A stretch of 64,000 nucleotides of DNA from Desulfopila sp. IMCC35008 (lineage in GTDB: Bacteria; Desulfobacterota; Desulfobulbia; Desulfobulbales; Desulfocapsaceae), in assembly GCF_010646885.2 (NCBI RefSeq), contig NZ_CP050700.1:2320501-2384500 (forward strand). The letters run 5' to 3'. The translations under genes were made by a program, and so were the position numbers. This document shows, in pieces, positions 28,041 to 37,055 of the stretch; positions within the stretch are counted from its first letter, which is position 1; every line of letters begins with the position of its first letter. The notes beneath the pieces are model-generated. The model was not told the origin of the DNA and made no database searches. It worked only from the letters and a program-made list of their open reading frames with translations.

Positions 28041-29264
28041 TTAGCGCAGGATTTTTTCAAGAAACTGAACCGGGTGGGACATGACAATTGAATCCTCATC
28101 TGCAAGCTGACCTGAAAGATTGATCCGGCACACGGGGCAGTCCGTAAGCCAGAGGGCAGCACCTGTTTTCTTGGCATTATCTACCTTCCGCTCAGCCAGA
28201 ACCCGAGAGACATCAGGATACTCATAAAAAAATGTGCCGCCGCCGCCACAACATTCCTGGCTGTCTGCTGCAGGCAAATATTCTATTCCGTCAAGTTCTC
28301 GAAGCAGCCTGTCAGCTGGGTCGAAACAGTTTTTCAGGTGGCAGGGGGTGTGGTAGGTTAAGCCTCCCTGCTTTTCCGACAGAGCTGGGTCGATTTCGAG
28401 CTGGTCTCGCCTGTCGTATACAAAGGACATGATATCGATGACTTTGCCACTGATTGCTTCGGCACGATAAGGGTTGAGGCCGTATCTCCTCACCATTGCA
28501 GGATACTCATTTTTCAAAGCTGAGCCACAGGTGGGACAGTCGACAATTATTGCCTCCGCCTCCTCCGCATTGAAACACTCAATGTTTTGAAGAATATTTG
28601 ATTTTGCTCTTTCCTCTGCGCCATGGAAGAGCATGGGAATGGAACAGCAGGTCTGTTTTGCGGGGATAATGACCTGATATCCCATTTTTTTTAACAAACA
28701 AACAGTCGAATACCCTGTCTCATCATATATGTAATTGGTTGCGCATCCGGTAAAATAGAGCACGGTTCCCCGTGAGCGCCCCGGGACAGAATGTTCCTCA
28801 GCCACCGACGTTCTGAATGGTTTCCGGTTTAAAGCAGGAAATCTGTTTATGGGAATATTTGCCAGCTTATACTTCCGGACAAACCTGTCTGGCACAAAGC
28901 CCTGCCCCAGTCTGGCCACCGACGCCGCAAGAGCAAGCCTCTGTTCCCGGGCCAGCAGATAAACCAGGCTCTTGATCTCGACCCTGTCTCCGTGATCCTC
29001 AACCATCGCTGATCTCATACGGATAAACTGAGAGTAATGATCTACTTCAGAGGGACAGCTGGCGGAACATGAACCGCACATGAGGCATTTCGAGATAATC
29101 TCTTTTAACAGTGGGGAGGTTTTCAATCGCCCCTCCTCGTAGTTTTTTATCAACTGAACCCTGGCGCGGGGAGATGACTGTTCTTCTGAAAGAACGCTGT
29201 ATACAGGACAAACCGACAGGCAAAAGCCGCATTTCCCACATTTGGTTGTTTGTTTCCTGCTCAT
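28041..29264 (-). CDS. Iron-sulfur subunit of a D-lactate/glycolate dehydrogenase (GlcF-like)
   Basis: A 407-residue electron-transfer subunit. Two 4Fe-4S ferredoxin motifs occur at the N-terminus (CGKCGFCLSVCP and CLMCGSCSASCP) and two CCG domains follow (CCSIPMLFHG and CCGGGGTFF). It overlaps the GlcD-like gene by four bases. In Desulfovibrio a comparable two-gene pair encodes membrane-associated D-lactate dehydrogenase; the glycolate enzyme of Escherichia coli has a third subunit, GlcE, which is absent here. Lactate is thus the more likely substrate in a sulfate reducer, but this is inference. Confidence 0.88.
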   Translation of the reverse strand: MSRKQTTKCGKCGFCLSVCPVYSVLSEEQSSPRARVQLIKNYEEGRLKTSPLLKEIISKCLMCGSCSASCPSEVDHYSQFIRMRSAMVEDHGDRVEIKSLVYLLAREQRLALAASVARLGQGFVPDRFVRKYKLANIPINRFPALNRKPFRTSVAEEHSVPGRSRGTVLYFTGCATNYIYDETGYSTVCLLKKMGYQVIIPAKQTCCSIPMLFHGAEERAKSNILQNIECFNAEEAEAIIVDCPTCGSALKNEYPAMVRRYGLNPYRAEAISGKVIDIMSFVYDRRDQLEIDPALSEKQGGLTYHTPCHLKNCFDPADRLLRELDGIEYLPAADSQECCGGGGTFFYEYPDVSRVLAERKVDNAKKTGAALWLTDCPVCRINLSGQLADEDSIVMSHPVQFLEKILR

Positions 29265-30634
29265 ACAAACTTACCCGGATTAAGTATATTGTCTGGATCC
29301 ACGGCCCTTTTGATAACCGTCATGAATTCTCGCGTATTTTCATCCATCACCAGCGGCAAATATTCTGATTTGGCAAGGCCTATGCCGTGTTCTCCAGACA
29401 ATGTTCCTTCAAGGGGTATCGCTGCCTGAAAAATCTCGCCAATCGCCCTATGCACTTTTGCCATCTCTTCAGGGTTGCTCCGGTCAACCGGTATGAGAGG
29501 ATGCATATTGCCATCGCCAGCGTGAGCGAGAATCCCAGCCATTACCTTATATTTATTGAGTATTTCGCGAATCTTTCTCACCATCGAAGGAACCTGGCTC
29601 ACCGGAACAGTGACATCTTCGGTGATTATATCCGGTCCGATTTTGGCAAAAACCGGATAGGCAAAACGTCTCGCTTTCCAGAGATTCTCTCTGTCATCAG
29701 CGGTGGCGGCCTCCGTCAGGGACACCGCACCGTGCTCTTTGACTTTCTCTTTAATCCTGGCCATCTCCCTCTCACAGGTTTCAGCCATCCCGTCAACTTC
29801 AATGAGCAGGGTGCCCTCTGCCTCGGTGTCCAGACCAAGCTTCAAGGTATCTTCAATTTCAGAGATGGTCACCTTGTCCATCAGCTCCATGGCTACCGGC
29901 AAAATCCCGGAACCTATGATATCGGAGACGGCCTGTGCGCTGTTGTCAAGGTTGCCGAAACTTACCATAATGGTGCGTGCTGTCTCTGGCAAAGGGACCA
30001 CTCGCAGGATTATTTTTGTTATGATCCCAAGAGTCCCCTCCGAGCCGCAAAAGAGAGCAGAAAGTTTGTAGCCAGTCACGTCCTTAATGTTCTTGCTCCC
30101 TAGATTTACCACCTTGCCGGAGGGTAAAACCACTTCCATGCCCAGTACATAGTCCATGGTAACACCGTATTTCAGACAGCGCGGTCCGCCTGCATTGAGC
30201 GCCACATTCCCCCCAATGGTGGAAATATTTATAGAGCCGGGGTCGGGGGGATAAAAGAACCCCAGAGGGGTCAGGTTTTTCTGCAGGTCGCCGTTAACCA
30301 CGCCCGGCTCAACCACTGCGTATCTATCCTGGGTATTAAGCTCCAACACCCGGTTCATTTTTGAGAAGCAGAGCACTATCCCCTTCTGTATGGGTATGGG
30401 AGCCCCGCATACGCTTGTCCCTGCCCCCCTAGCTGTAACAGGAATTTTGTGTTTACCAGCGATCGGCAGAATGGCAGCCACTTCCTCTGTTGACAGAGGA
30501 AAAATAACAGCCTCGGGAAGCGACTCCTCAAGATAGGAATCATAACCATAGCAGGCCAGCTCCTCGATCCTGTCCAGATATCGCTCAGCTCCAACAACTT
30601 TGATCAACGTATTTTTGACATCTTCACGCAGCAT
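29261..30634 (-). CDS. FAD-linked D-lactate/glycolate dehydrogenase subunit (GlcD-like)
   Basis: A 457-residue FAD-dependent 2-hydroxyacid oxidase of the GlcD/Dld family. The PCMH FAD-binding domain has TARGAGTSVCGAPIP and YPPDPGSINISTIGGN, with GGPRCLKYG; the C-terminal FAD-oxidase domain includes AHAGDGNMHPLIP and LSGEHGIGLAKSEYL, both hallmark histidine motifs. It is the first gene of the pair and presumably passes electrons through the GlcF-like subunit to the membrane pool. The start at 30634 has no strong ribosome site; no alternative is better. Confidence 0.9.
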   Translation of the reverse strand: MLREDVKNTLIKVVGAERYLDRIEELACYGYDSYLEESLPEAVIFPLSTEEVAAILPIAGKHKIPVTARGAGTSVCGAPIPIQKGIVLCFSKMNRVLELNTQDRYAVVEPGVVNGDLQKNLTPLGFFYPPDPGSINISTIGGNVALNAGGPRCLKYGVTMDYVLGMEVVLPSGKVVNLGSKNIKDVTGYKLSALFCGSEGTLGIITKIILRVVPLPETARTIMVSFGNLDNSAQAVSDIIGSGILPVAMELMDKVTISEIEDTLKLGLDTEAEGTLLIEVDGMAETCEREMARIKEKVKEHGAVSLTEAATADDRENLWKARRFAYPVFAKIGPDIITEDVTVPVSQVPSMVRKIREILNKYKVMAGILAHAGDGNMHPLIPVDRSNPEEMAKVHRAIGEIFQAAIPLEGTLSGEHGIGLAKSEYLPLVMDENTREFMTVIKRAVDPDNILNPGKFV

Positions 30635-31406
30635 AAAAAAACCTTAACTATTCGTTGATTTTACCATCGATACAGACACCACGGACCAAGACACACTATC
30701 TTCTCTGCCCTGTTCCTCCTATAATAGTGTTGCACAGAGCCCCGCAACTGAAAAAATTAGGGGAAATACTTTTGTGCTAGAGCACCGCAGTAAAAAAGAT
30801 TCATTCTCTATCCCGCTCAAGGCTTCCAGACAACCCTGCCTGCCAAAAAATTCACATTCGACCCCATGGGGAGGTGAATGTATACCATAAAATAACTGCT
30901 CATGGGGCAGTGCCTCCTTATCCCCCTTCCCTCTGAAAATCCAACCACTCCAAGGTACATCAGGCTTGGGCAGGCACGGCTTGCAGCCATAGGTTATCTA
31001 TACGGAAAATCGTGACCTGCAGAAGTTGGGTGCCTGTCAGGAGTTACAATCTGTCCCAACAAAGCTAAAGGCGATATGCTTAACTTGATTTGTTTGGCAT
31101 TGACAAACACTATCCCTTCCTGCACACCGTTTTCCTTTCAACATTTATCCACAGCAGGGCTGATATTTAAAAAACTACGACGGGAAGGAATTTCAAAAGT
31201 TAATTCTTTATGATAGCTTTTCATTTCCATCCACAATATTTTTTGCCTCGCATCCTTTTGAAGTGATATCGTTTTCCCTTCCGGACGAAAGGGAAAACCC
31301 TTCGATTATTGAAAGGTAAAATAGCAAGAATCAACAAAACATTATGACATGGTTAAACATGTCTCTTTATCACCTTGTGATATCGTGCTATTTGCAAAAC
31401 ACAACA

Positions 31407-31439
31407 TGAAATTATGACAAATTATGATGAAATATGACC
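31407..31439 (+). repeat. Three tandem 11-base AT-rich near-repeats
   Basis: The segment repeats the core AAATTATGAC, AAATTATGAT and AAATATGACC at 11-base steps, close to one helical turn, just upstream of the promoter-like element at 31449. The spacing would place a bound protein on one face of the helix. Confidence 0.5.
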
Positions 31440-31448
31440 AGTTTTACC

Positions 31449-31476
31449 TTGACCTTTCCACTCCATGGTATATTCT
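31449..31476 (+). promoter_or_regulatory. Possible promoter of the cell-wall hydrolase gene
   Basis: TTGACC and TATTCT boxes with a 16-base spacer, 174 bases ahead of the GTG start at 31650. The -10 match is 4 of 6. It lies right after the AT-rich near-repeats. Confidence 0.35.
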
Positions 31477-31649
31477 ATAGTGAGTAGTTGTCACTTGAAA
31501 TCAAAGAAAAGCAAATTCACAATAATTACAATTAGTTAATATCTTTTTATCACGCAACATACTGTTATCAACGGGATTATATACATTTATCCTCAGCAAG
31601 TTTTTCTCACAGTAGATAGTATCTTTTTTGATGATCATGGAGGGCCGTC

Positions 31650-32012
31650 GTGTCAATACTCGAAGGTTTACTTTGGCTGACACTAAACGTATACCATGAA
31701 GCTCGTTCCGAGCCTCAATTGGGACAAGTTGCCATCGTACATGTCACCTTGAACCGGGCTAAGGAAAAGAATCTGCCCATTAAGGAAATAGTAACTCAAC
31801 CATATCAATTCAGTTGGACGTTTCAGAAAAACTCTTACGTGCCTGATGATACAAAGGCGTTCCTTCAGTGTCTTCAATCAGTATATATAGCCCTGCAGAC
31901 AAACGATATTACCCACGGGGCGACTCACTATCATTTAGATACTATTGATCCATACTGGACATCACAATACACCTATGTCGACCAATTCGGTTCACATAAG
32001 TTTTATAGGTAG
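31650..32012 (+). CDS. Small SleB/CwlJ-type cell-wall hydrolase
   Basis: A 120-residue Hydrolase_2-type domain: NVYHEARSEPQLGQVAIVHV contains the catalytic Glu, and HGATHYHL the later conserved histidines, with YQFSWTF between. Such lytic transglycosylase-like domains cleave peptidoglycan in spore germination, cell-wall turnover and phage lysis. There is no signal peptide and no second domain, as in phage-type versions. The GTG start at 31650 has a GGAGGG ribosome site 5 bases upstream. No holin or other phage gene is nearby, so it could be a lone acquired gene. It ends at a bidirectional terminator. Confidence 0.8.
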   Translation: MSILEGLLWLTLNVYHEARSEPQLGQVAIVHVTLNRAKEKNLPIKEIVTQPYQFSWTFQKNSYVPDDTKAFLQCLQSVYIALQTNDITHGATHYHLDTIDPYWTSQYTYVDQFGSHKFYR

Positions 32013-32042
32013 CCGGAACAGGCGATAAGTTACTGCCTAAAG

Positions 32043-32079
32043 AAAAAGGGGGATTTGATCACATTCAATCCCCCTTTTT
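32043..32079. terminator. Bidirectional terminator
   Basis: A perfect 13-bp inverted repeat (AAAAAGGGGGATT / AATCCCCCTTTTT) with an 11-base loop lies between the convergent hydrolase and aminotransferase genes. A and T tracts on each side let it act on both strands. Confidence 0.9.
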
Positions 32080-32080
32080 C

Positions 32081-33283
32081 TTATGTGTTTTTTGCCTTAA
32101 TAAGAGCTGAACAGATTTGCTCAAGCCGTTTGGGATCCATTTTTATGGGAATAGGGTATACTAGTGTTCGGCCCACAATGTCTGCGGATTGAGGCAGCAT
32201 GTCGGCGTCGTATACAACCCTGCGTTTACCACCAGGCTCCCTGAAAGGCCAACCGGATTTAACAGTTGTCGCCCCACTCAGCAGGTGCTCCCATTTGGGA
32301 TAGAAGTGCCAGGTGTTCTCGCCGAAGTTAATTGCGCCGCACCCTTCAGCTGCAAGGGAAACATTGACACGTTTGGCATGTTCACGGTCCTGAAGGCTGA
32401 AACAGATAAATGTAGCGCTGTCACCATCCGGATCTATAAGCTTACGGAATTGAACGCCAGGAATATCTGACGCTGCTTCCATGATACGCTGCTTTGTCTT
32501 TTTCTGTTCACGCACCATGGTGTCGAGTTTGGCAAGTTGCGCGATCCCAATAGCACCCTGGATTTCCATCATCCTGTAGTTAAATCCTACAAAACGACGA
32601 CCTTCACCACCCCGGGCACCTGGGTTCACAACATGATCGTGTCCATGATCGTGATACTCGGACATGGTGCGCCATAATTCTTCATCATCGGTAATAATCA
32701 TTCCCCCTTCACCCGTGGTCATGGTCTTGACCGAGTCAAATGAAAAGGTGCCGCAGGTACCAAAAGACCCCAGGTGCCTGCCCTGAATCCTACCGCCTGC
32801 GGCCTGCGCTGTGTCTTCGAGAACAGGGATTCCATGACGGTCTGCGATCTTAACTATTTCGATCACATCTGCCTGTGCACCCAGCATATGCACAGGTATT
32901 ATACAGGCAGTTTTTTCTGTGATTTTCTTTTCCAGGTCTGCGGGATCCATATTGAGGGTTGCGTTAACTTCTGTAAACACAGGAATCGCACCCACTTCAA
33001 GAATAGCCTCCCAGGTTGCGACAAAAGTAAACCCCTGGGTAATCACCTCATCTCCGGGCCCAACCCCGAGAGCGGTAAGGGCAACCTTTAAAGCAGTAGA
33101 GCCTGAGGTTACCGCCTGGGCGTATCGCGTGCCGGTATAGGTGGCAAATTTCTCTTCAAACTCCCGGACCTTGTATACACCTTTCCGCTGTTCCGGGAAT
33201 TCATATCGAAACAGCACACCCGTATCCAGCACGTCCATCACTTCTTTTTTTTCTTCTTCACCAAATATTTCAAATCCCGGCAT
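32081..33283 (-). CDS. DegT/DnrJ/EryC1-family aminotransferase resembling KdnA
   Basis: A 400-residue PLP-dependent sugar aminotransferase. Lys186 in SFDSVKTMTTGEGG forms the Schiff base, with LEDTAQAAGG and the N-terminal MPGFEIFGEEEKKEV. The opening and the DHGHDH segment resemble KdnA of Shewanella oneidensis, which makes 8-amino-3,8-dideoxy-octulosonate (Kdo8N) for the LPS inner core; this recognition is from memory. KdnA acts with the oxidase KdnB, which is not adjacent. It lies upstream of nothing sugar-related; panC precedes it by 26 bases on the same strand. Transamination of a nucleotide or octulosonate sugar is firm, KdnA identity moderate. Confidence 0.8.
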   Translation of the reverse strand: MPGFEIFGEEEKKEVMDVLDTGVLFRYEFPEQRKGVYKVREFEEKFATYTGTRYAQAVTSGSTALKVALTALGVGPGDEVITQGFTFVATWEAILEVGAIPVFTEVNATLNMDPADLEKKITEKTACIIPVHMLGAQADVIEIVKIADRHGIPVLEDTAQAAGGRIQGRHLGSFGTCGTFSFDSVKTMTTGEGGMIITDDEELWRTMSEYHDHGHDHVVNPGARGGEGRRFVGFNYRMMEIQGAIGIAQLAKLDTMVREQKKTKQRIMEAASDIPGVQFRKLIDPDGDSATFICFSLQDREHAKRVNVSLAAEGCGAINFGENTWHFYPKWEHLLSGATTVKSGWPFREPGGKRRVVYDADMLPQSADIVGRTLVYPIPIKMDPKRLEQICSALIKAKNT

Positions 33284-33309
33284 TGTTTACTCCGCATGAT
33301 GTATTTCGT

Positions 33310-34164
33310 TTATAAAGCCAAAAAACCATTATCGATAAGTCGCACGTTACCACTCACCTTCATGGCAAGAGTCAAGACAGAATCATCAGTGACCTTTTCC
33401 ATCGACTGTAACGTTAATTGATGTACGACTTTTGTATATTCTACTGCACACTGCGGGTTTGCTTCTATCGTGGCTTTGGCAAGTTTTTCTATCTCGTCTG
33501 ACGGCATCCCTTCACCTTTTTCCCGGTACAGGACTCTTGCCTTCTGCAGGGCTGTGTACATACAAGTAGCTATCTTCCGGTCCTCAATACTAAGATATTT
33601 GTTTCTTGAACTCATGGCCAGACCGTCTGCTTCACGCACAATCGGATGGCCGATAATCCTGATATCAAAATTGAGATCTAGTGTCAGTTGCCGAATGAGT
33701 GCCAGTTGCTGAAAGTCTTTTTCGCCAAAAATCGCAGCATCGGGTGTAATAATATTGAAAAGCTTGGTGATTACGGTTGCGACACCGTCAAAGTGCCCTG
33801 GACGATCTGCGCCACAAAGCCCCTGCGATAGTTTTTGGACGCGAACGGTTGTTTGATAGTTGCTCCCGTACATTTCGCCGTCCTGTGGGCAAAACAGAGC
33901 ATCAACCCCTTCCTTTTCAGCAAGCTCACGGTCCCTTTCAAGAGATCTGGGATAATTGTCAAGATCCTCGTTTGGCCCAAACTGCATAGGGTTCACAAAA
34001 ATGCTGGTAACAATTCGATCACATTCTTTTTGGGCACAACGCATAAGGGAAAGGTGCCCTTCATGCAGATAGCCCATCGTTGGAACCAGCCCAACGCTTT
34101 CCCCTTTCTGGCGCCATTCCTGCACCAGACTCCTGATTTCACTTATCTTGCTCAGCAGTATCAT
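33310..34164 (-). CDS. panC: Pantothenate synthetase
   Basis: Condenses pantoate and beta-alanine with ATP hydrolysis to give pantothenate. The nucleotidyl-transferase signature PTMGYLHEGHLSLM (with the HxGH motif) is near residue 27, followed by VNPMQFGPNEDLDNYPRS, FGEKDFQQLALIRQL and MSSRNKYLS. Length 284 is normal. The start overlaps the stop of the TPR protein gene by four bases, and the gene is followed by the KdnA-like gene. Together with coaX at the window start it covers part of coenzyme A supply. Confidence 0.96.
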   Translation of the reverse strand: MILLSKISEIRSLVQEWRQKGESVGLVPTMGYLHEGHLSLMRCAQKECDRIVTSIFVNPMQFGPNEDLDNYPRSLERDRELAEKEGVDALFCPQDGEMYGSNYQTTVRVQKLSQGLCGADRPGHFDGVATVITKLFNIITPDAAIFGEKDFQQLALIRQLTLDLNFDIRIIGHPIVREADGLAMSSRNKYLSIEDRKIATCMYTALQKARVLYREKGEGMPSDEIEKLAKATIEANPQCAVEYTKVVHQLTLQSMEKVTDDSVLTLAMKVSGNVRLIDNGFLAL

Positions 34165-34856
34165 TTTTTAGTCTTCAACCGTGCAATTCGTTCCTCAATG
34201 ATTGTATTTTGTCTGTCACTTCCCTCGTCAGCAGTCAGGATAGCAAGATACTGCCCATAGATAGCAATCGCTTTATCGATCTCCCCTTTGGCTTCAAGAA
34301 TTCTTGCGAGTCCCGAATAGGCTGTATATTGATACCCTTCAACAACTTTCAATAAATCAAAAACAGCATATGCCTCATCTTGTTTCCCGGCTGCTTCCAG
34401 CGCCTGGGCCTGACCGGTCATAGCCAACCCGTACAGGGGATTACCTTCCTTTAATCCTTCTCGGACTTTTAGGTAAATGCCGGCAGCGTCTTCATAACGT
34501 TCTTCGGTCATGGCGAGATGCCCCAGTTCAACATTTGCCCATGTTCCTGAAGTGGTATCATCATATTTGCCTGCGACATTTTGCAAGGCTCCGGCCCGGG
34601 ACTCGACAGGCTCTTTCACTGCAACCGCAAGTGCTGAAGCAGCCTCTTCAACCCGTTTTTCAAGGTATGACCTATATAAAGAGAAGGCCACAACGGCAAT
34701 AAGCACCACTGCAATCGCGACCTGAACCTTTCGCTTATTTTTTCGCAGGAACACAATGACTTTGGGCGGAAGGTTAAAATGTTCGAGCAACCCTTCAACA
34801 TTGGATTGGTCTTTAGGGTCAACATATCGTTTTTCAAACGCACTATCTGAAGACAT
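34161..34856 (-). CDS. Membrane-anchored TPR protein (YfgM-like)
   Basis: A 231-residue protein with a basic segment (RKNKRK) followed by one transmembrane helix at about 47-63 and a periplasmic TPR-like domain to the end (repeats around GAGALQNVAGKYDDTTSG-type helices, LGHLAMTEERYEDAAGIYLKV and YSGLARILEAKGEIDKAIAIYGQYL). This matches the TPR_21/YfgM group, which associates with the Sec translocon and periplasmic chaperones. It overlaps panC by four bases; no functional tie to panC is evident. The family call is based on architecture. Confidence 0.75.
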   Translation of the reverse strand: MSSDSAFEKRYVDPKDQSNVEGLLEHFNLPPKVIVFLRKNKRKVQVAIAVVLIAVVAFSLYRSYLEKRVEEAASALAVAVKEPVESRAGALQNVAGKYDDTTSGTWANVELGHLAMTEERYEDAAGIYLKVREGLKEGNPLYGLAMTGQAQALEAAGKQDEAYAVFDLLKVVEGYQYTAYSGLARILEAKGEIDKAIAIYGQYLAILTADEGSDRQNTIIEERIARLKTKK

Positions 34857-34996
34857 ATAGGTACTCCGTATAGAAAAATAGAGGGTAATATTAACAAGCC
34901 ATTTTAAAATGTGAGAGTATAATATATCGAGGTTTCACTGTCCATCCGTAAACGTCACTCGTCGAGATAATAAAGCAACCATTTAACCAGTTGAAT

Positions 34997-36367
34997 ATGC
35001 ACCTATTTTCTGACAATAACGTGTTATCTGTAAGCCAGATAACATCTCAAATTAAAAATATTCTTGAAAGTAAATATCGATTTGTCTCAATCCAGGGTGA
35101 AATATCAAATCTCCGTGTGCCTTTTTCCGGCCATAGCTACTTCACCTTAAAGGACAAAAATGCACAGATACGTGGTGTATTGTTTAAAGGCAACGTACGT
35201 TATCTCGAGCAACCTCTACAAGACGGTCAGCAGGTAATCTGCAGAGGACGGCTCTCGGTCTACGAACCCCGTGGCGAATACCAGATCATAGTCGACACAG
35301 TTGATCATCATGGTTCAGGAGTGCTGCAGGCACAATTTGAAGCCCTGAAAGCATCACTTTCTGCCGAGGGGTTGTTTGCTGCAGAAATAAAAAAGCAGAT
35401 CCCCCCTTTTCCATCATCAATCACAGTCATATCATCTGCGACAGGTGCAGCTATCCACGATTTCCTGAAGATCTGCAGTAATCGGGCAACCTCGGCTACC
35501 ATCAGTGTATATCCGGTAGCAGTTCAGGGAGAAAAGGCCGCCAGTGAGATCGCAAACGCCATTGAAAGGGTCAACAGGGAAGTGAAAAGTGATCTCATTG
35601 TCCTGTGTCGAGGTGGTGGCTCCCTTGAAGACCTCTGGGCCTTTAACGAAGAGCTTGTAGCCAGGGCCATATATAATTCAGCAATTCCAATAGTAACAGG
35701 GATCGGCCATGAAACCGACCATACCATTGCTGATTTCTGTGCAGATTTGCGATCCCCGACACCAACCGGTGCAGCAGAGGCGATAATACCTGACACTGCT
35801 GCCCTGATTTCTGTCATTTCGAATCAGGTTCGCAGTATGTCACGCGCGCTTTATACAAAGTTGAATTTTTCAGCAGAACGACTACGACAGCAGAAACGTG
35901 CCCTCAAGGGGTATCTTGGAAAGGTGGATCATGCAGCATTGCGCGTTGATGCGGTTACCGAACGACTCCATTACAGTCTGGAGCAGTATTTCAATCAGCA
36001 GGCAAACCGCATCAGTCAATTCTATCTTCGTCTGCAGAACCAGGCACCTCTTGCAAAGATAAAAATGAAGGAGCAGCACCTCAATCATTTACGGGAAAAC
36101 CTTAAACGAAGAATGGTGGATATCCTGAAACAACAGGAAGAACATCTTGCAGGTACAGCGGCCCTGCTCAATAGCGTCAGTCCTCTTTCAACCCTTGCAA
36201 GAGGTTATTCCATAGTTCAACTGGAGAGTGGTAGTCGCGGTGGAAAAGTGGTCACCGACAGTGCACAGGTCAGGGAGGGTGATGAAGTGAACGTACGGTT
36301 ACACAAAGGCAGACTGCTATGTGTAGTGCAATCCAGGGTTAATAACGATAAGGAGGACACCGATTAA
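34997..36367 (+). CDS. xseA: Exodeoxyribonuclease VII large subunit
   Basis: Catalytic large subunit of exonuclease VII, which degrades single-stranded DNA to oligonucleotides. The N-terminal OB-fold has GEISNLRVPFSGHSYFTLKD; the core carries VISSATGAAIHDF, CRGGGSLEDLWAFNEE and GIGHETDHTIADF with DLRSPTPTGAAE. The C-terminal coiled coil extends from about 280 to 400. I use the ATG at 34997; an in-frame TTG lies two codons earlier. Length 456 equals the usual size. No xseB follows: a terminator comes immediately after, so the small subunit is encoded elsewhere. Confidence 0.95.
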   Translation: MHLFSDNNVLSVSQITSQIKNILESKYRFVSIQGEISNLRVPFSGHSYFTLKDKNAQIRGVLFKGNVRYLEQPLQDGQQVICRGRLSVYEPRGEYQIIVDTVDHHGSGVLQAQFEALKASLSAEGLFAAEIKKQIPPFPSSITVISSATGAAIHDFLKICSNRATSATISVYPVAVQGEKAASEIANAIERVNREVKSDLIVLCRGGGSLEDLWAFNEELVARAIYNSAIPIVTGIGHETDHTIADFCADLRSPTPTGAAEAIIPDTAALISVISNQVRSMSRALYTKLNFSAERLRQQKRALKGYLGKVDHAALRVDAVTERLHYSLEQYFNQQANRISQFYLRLQNQAPLAKIKMKEQHLNHLRENLKRRMVDILKQQEEHLAGTAALLNSVSPLSTLARGYSIVQLESGSRGGKVVTDSAQVREGDEVNVRLHKGRLLCVVQSRVNNDKEDTD

Positions 36368-36397
36368 CCTGGTGCCCTTCTTATCGTACATTTTATT
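36345..36397 (+). terminator. Terminator of xseA
   Basis: Seventeen-base arms at 36345-36361 and 36371-36387 pair with one G-T pair and one mismatch and a 9-base loop, followed by a T-rich stretch. The left arm includes the last xseA codons. It faces the convergent ndk gene. Confidence 0.7.
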
Positions 36398-36810
36398 TAT
36401 AGCAACTCAAGGCCAGCGAAGAAATATCCCATCTCAAATGCAGCAGTTTCTGGTGCGTCCGAGCCATGGGTGGCATTTTCCCCGACAAAAGTTCCAAACT
36501 GTTTCCTGAGAGTACCCTCAGCGGCATCATCCGGGTTTGTCGCGCCCATCAGGTCACGCCATTTTTTTATGGCATTATCCGCCTCAAGCACCATTACCAC
36601 ACAAGGGCCGCTGGACATGAACGTTGTCAGCTCATCAAAAAACGGACGTTCTTTGTGGACATAATAAAAGCCTTCTGCCTCAACTTTGCTCAAATAGAGT
36701 TTCTTAAGCCCGACAACCTTAAAACCTTCCTCATAAATCCTGGCCAGAATTTTTCCTGCGTTCCCTGCCTTGAAAGCATCCGGTTTAATTATTGCGAATG
36801 TTCGTTCCAT
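36397..36810 (-). CDS. ndk: Nucleoside diphosphate kinase
   Basis: Transfers the gamma phosphate among nucleoside di- and triphosphates through a phospho-histidine. The active His115 lies in [14 protein letters not shown], and the opening [13 protein letters not shown] is characteristic. Length 137 is normal. It is a single gene, convergent with xseA. The 245 bases upstream to 37055 contain no further gene or clear signal. Confidence 0.97.
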   Translation of the reverse strand: MERTFAIIKPDAFKAGNAGKILARIYEEGFKVVGLKKLYLSKVEAEGFYYVHKERPFFDELTTFMSSGPCVVMVLEADNAIKKWRDLMGATNPDDAAEGTLRKQFGTFVGENATHGSDAPETAAFEMGYFFAGLELL

Positions 36811-37055
36811 ATTTCTCTTCCTCTTCTAGAAACAATTATTTTGGGAGTCGTATATACATATTCTGCCGCAACTCCTGCTGTTGACCTGAATTTGACTGGT
36901 CATCAGTAGCACCACAACAGACAAAAGTCAAGACGACAACAAAGTGATAATGCATGAGAATCACAAAACAGGAAACCAGGTTCCCAATTTTTCACCATAT
37001 TGGCTTGATATAAAATCCTCTCTTGAGTCCTGACATGAAAAAACGTGAAAACTGA

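Larger units (their letters stand above)
30635..31649. other. About 1 kb of AT-rich sequence without a convincing gene
   Basis: No reading frame here looks protein-like. Visible structure: a hairpin around CCCCATGGGG with outer ACATTC/GAATGT arms (30853-30880), an 8-base complement between TGCCTGCC (about 30837) and GGCAGGCA (about 30970), a 10-bp stem at 31271-31298 (GTTTTCCCTT/AAGGGAAAAC), GACATG/CATGTC at 31346-31363, and three AT-rich near-repeats at 31407-31439. It may hold a small RNA or operator sites, or a decayed gene. The remainder shows nothing I can name. Confidence 0.5.

Noticed and set aside
29387..30103. A long plus-strand open frame of 238 codons antisense to the GlcD-like gene.
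   Set aside because: It mirrors a strongly recognised protein on the other strand, has no protein-like motifs and no ribosome site.
31501..31683. A 60-codon minus-strand frame in the gene-poor kilobase.
   Set aside because: Overlaps the start and ribosome site of the hydrolase gene, and its composition is not protein-like.
31650..32012. Prophage or tailocin locus around the cell-wall hydrolase.
   Set aside because: No holin, structural, integrase or regulatory phage gene is within reach; both neighbours are housekeeping.
32081..33283. GnnB as partner of the oxidoreductase in the lpxB operon.
   Set aside because: The sequence reads closer to KdnA and lies 12 kb away in another transcript.
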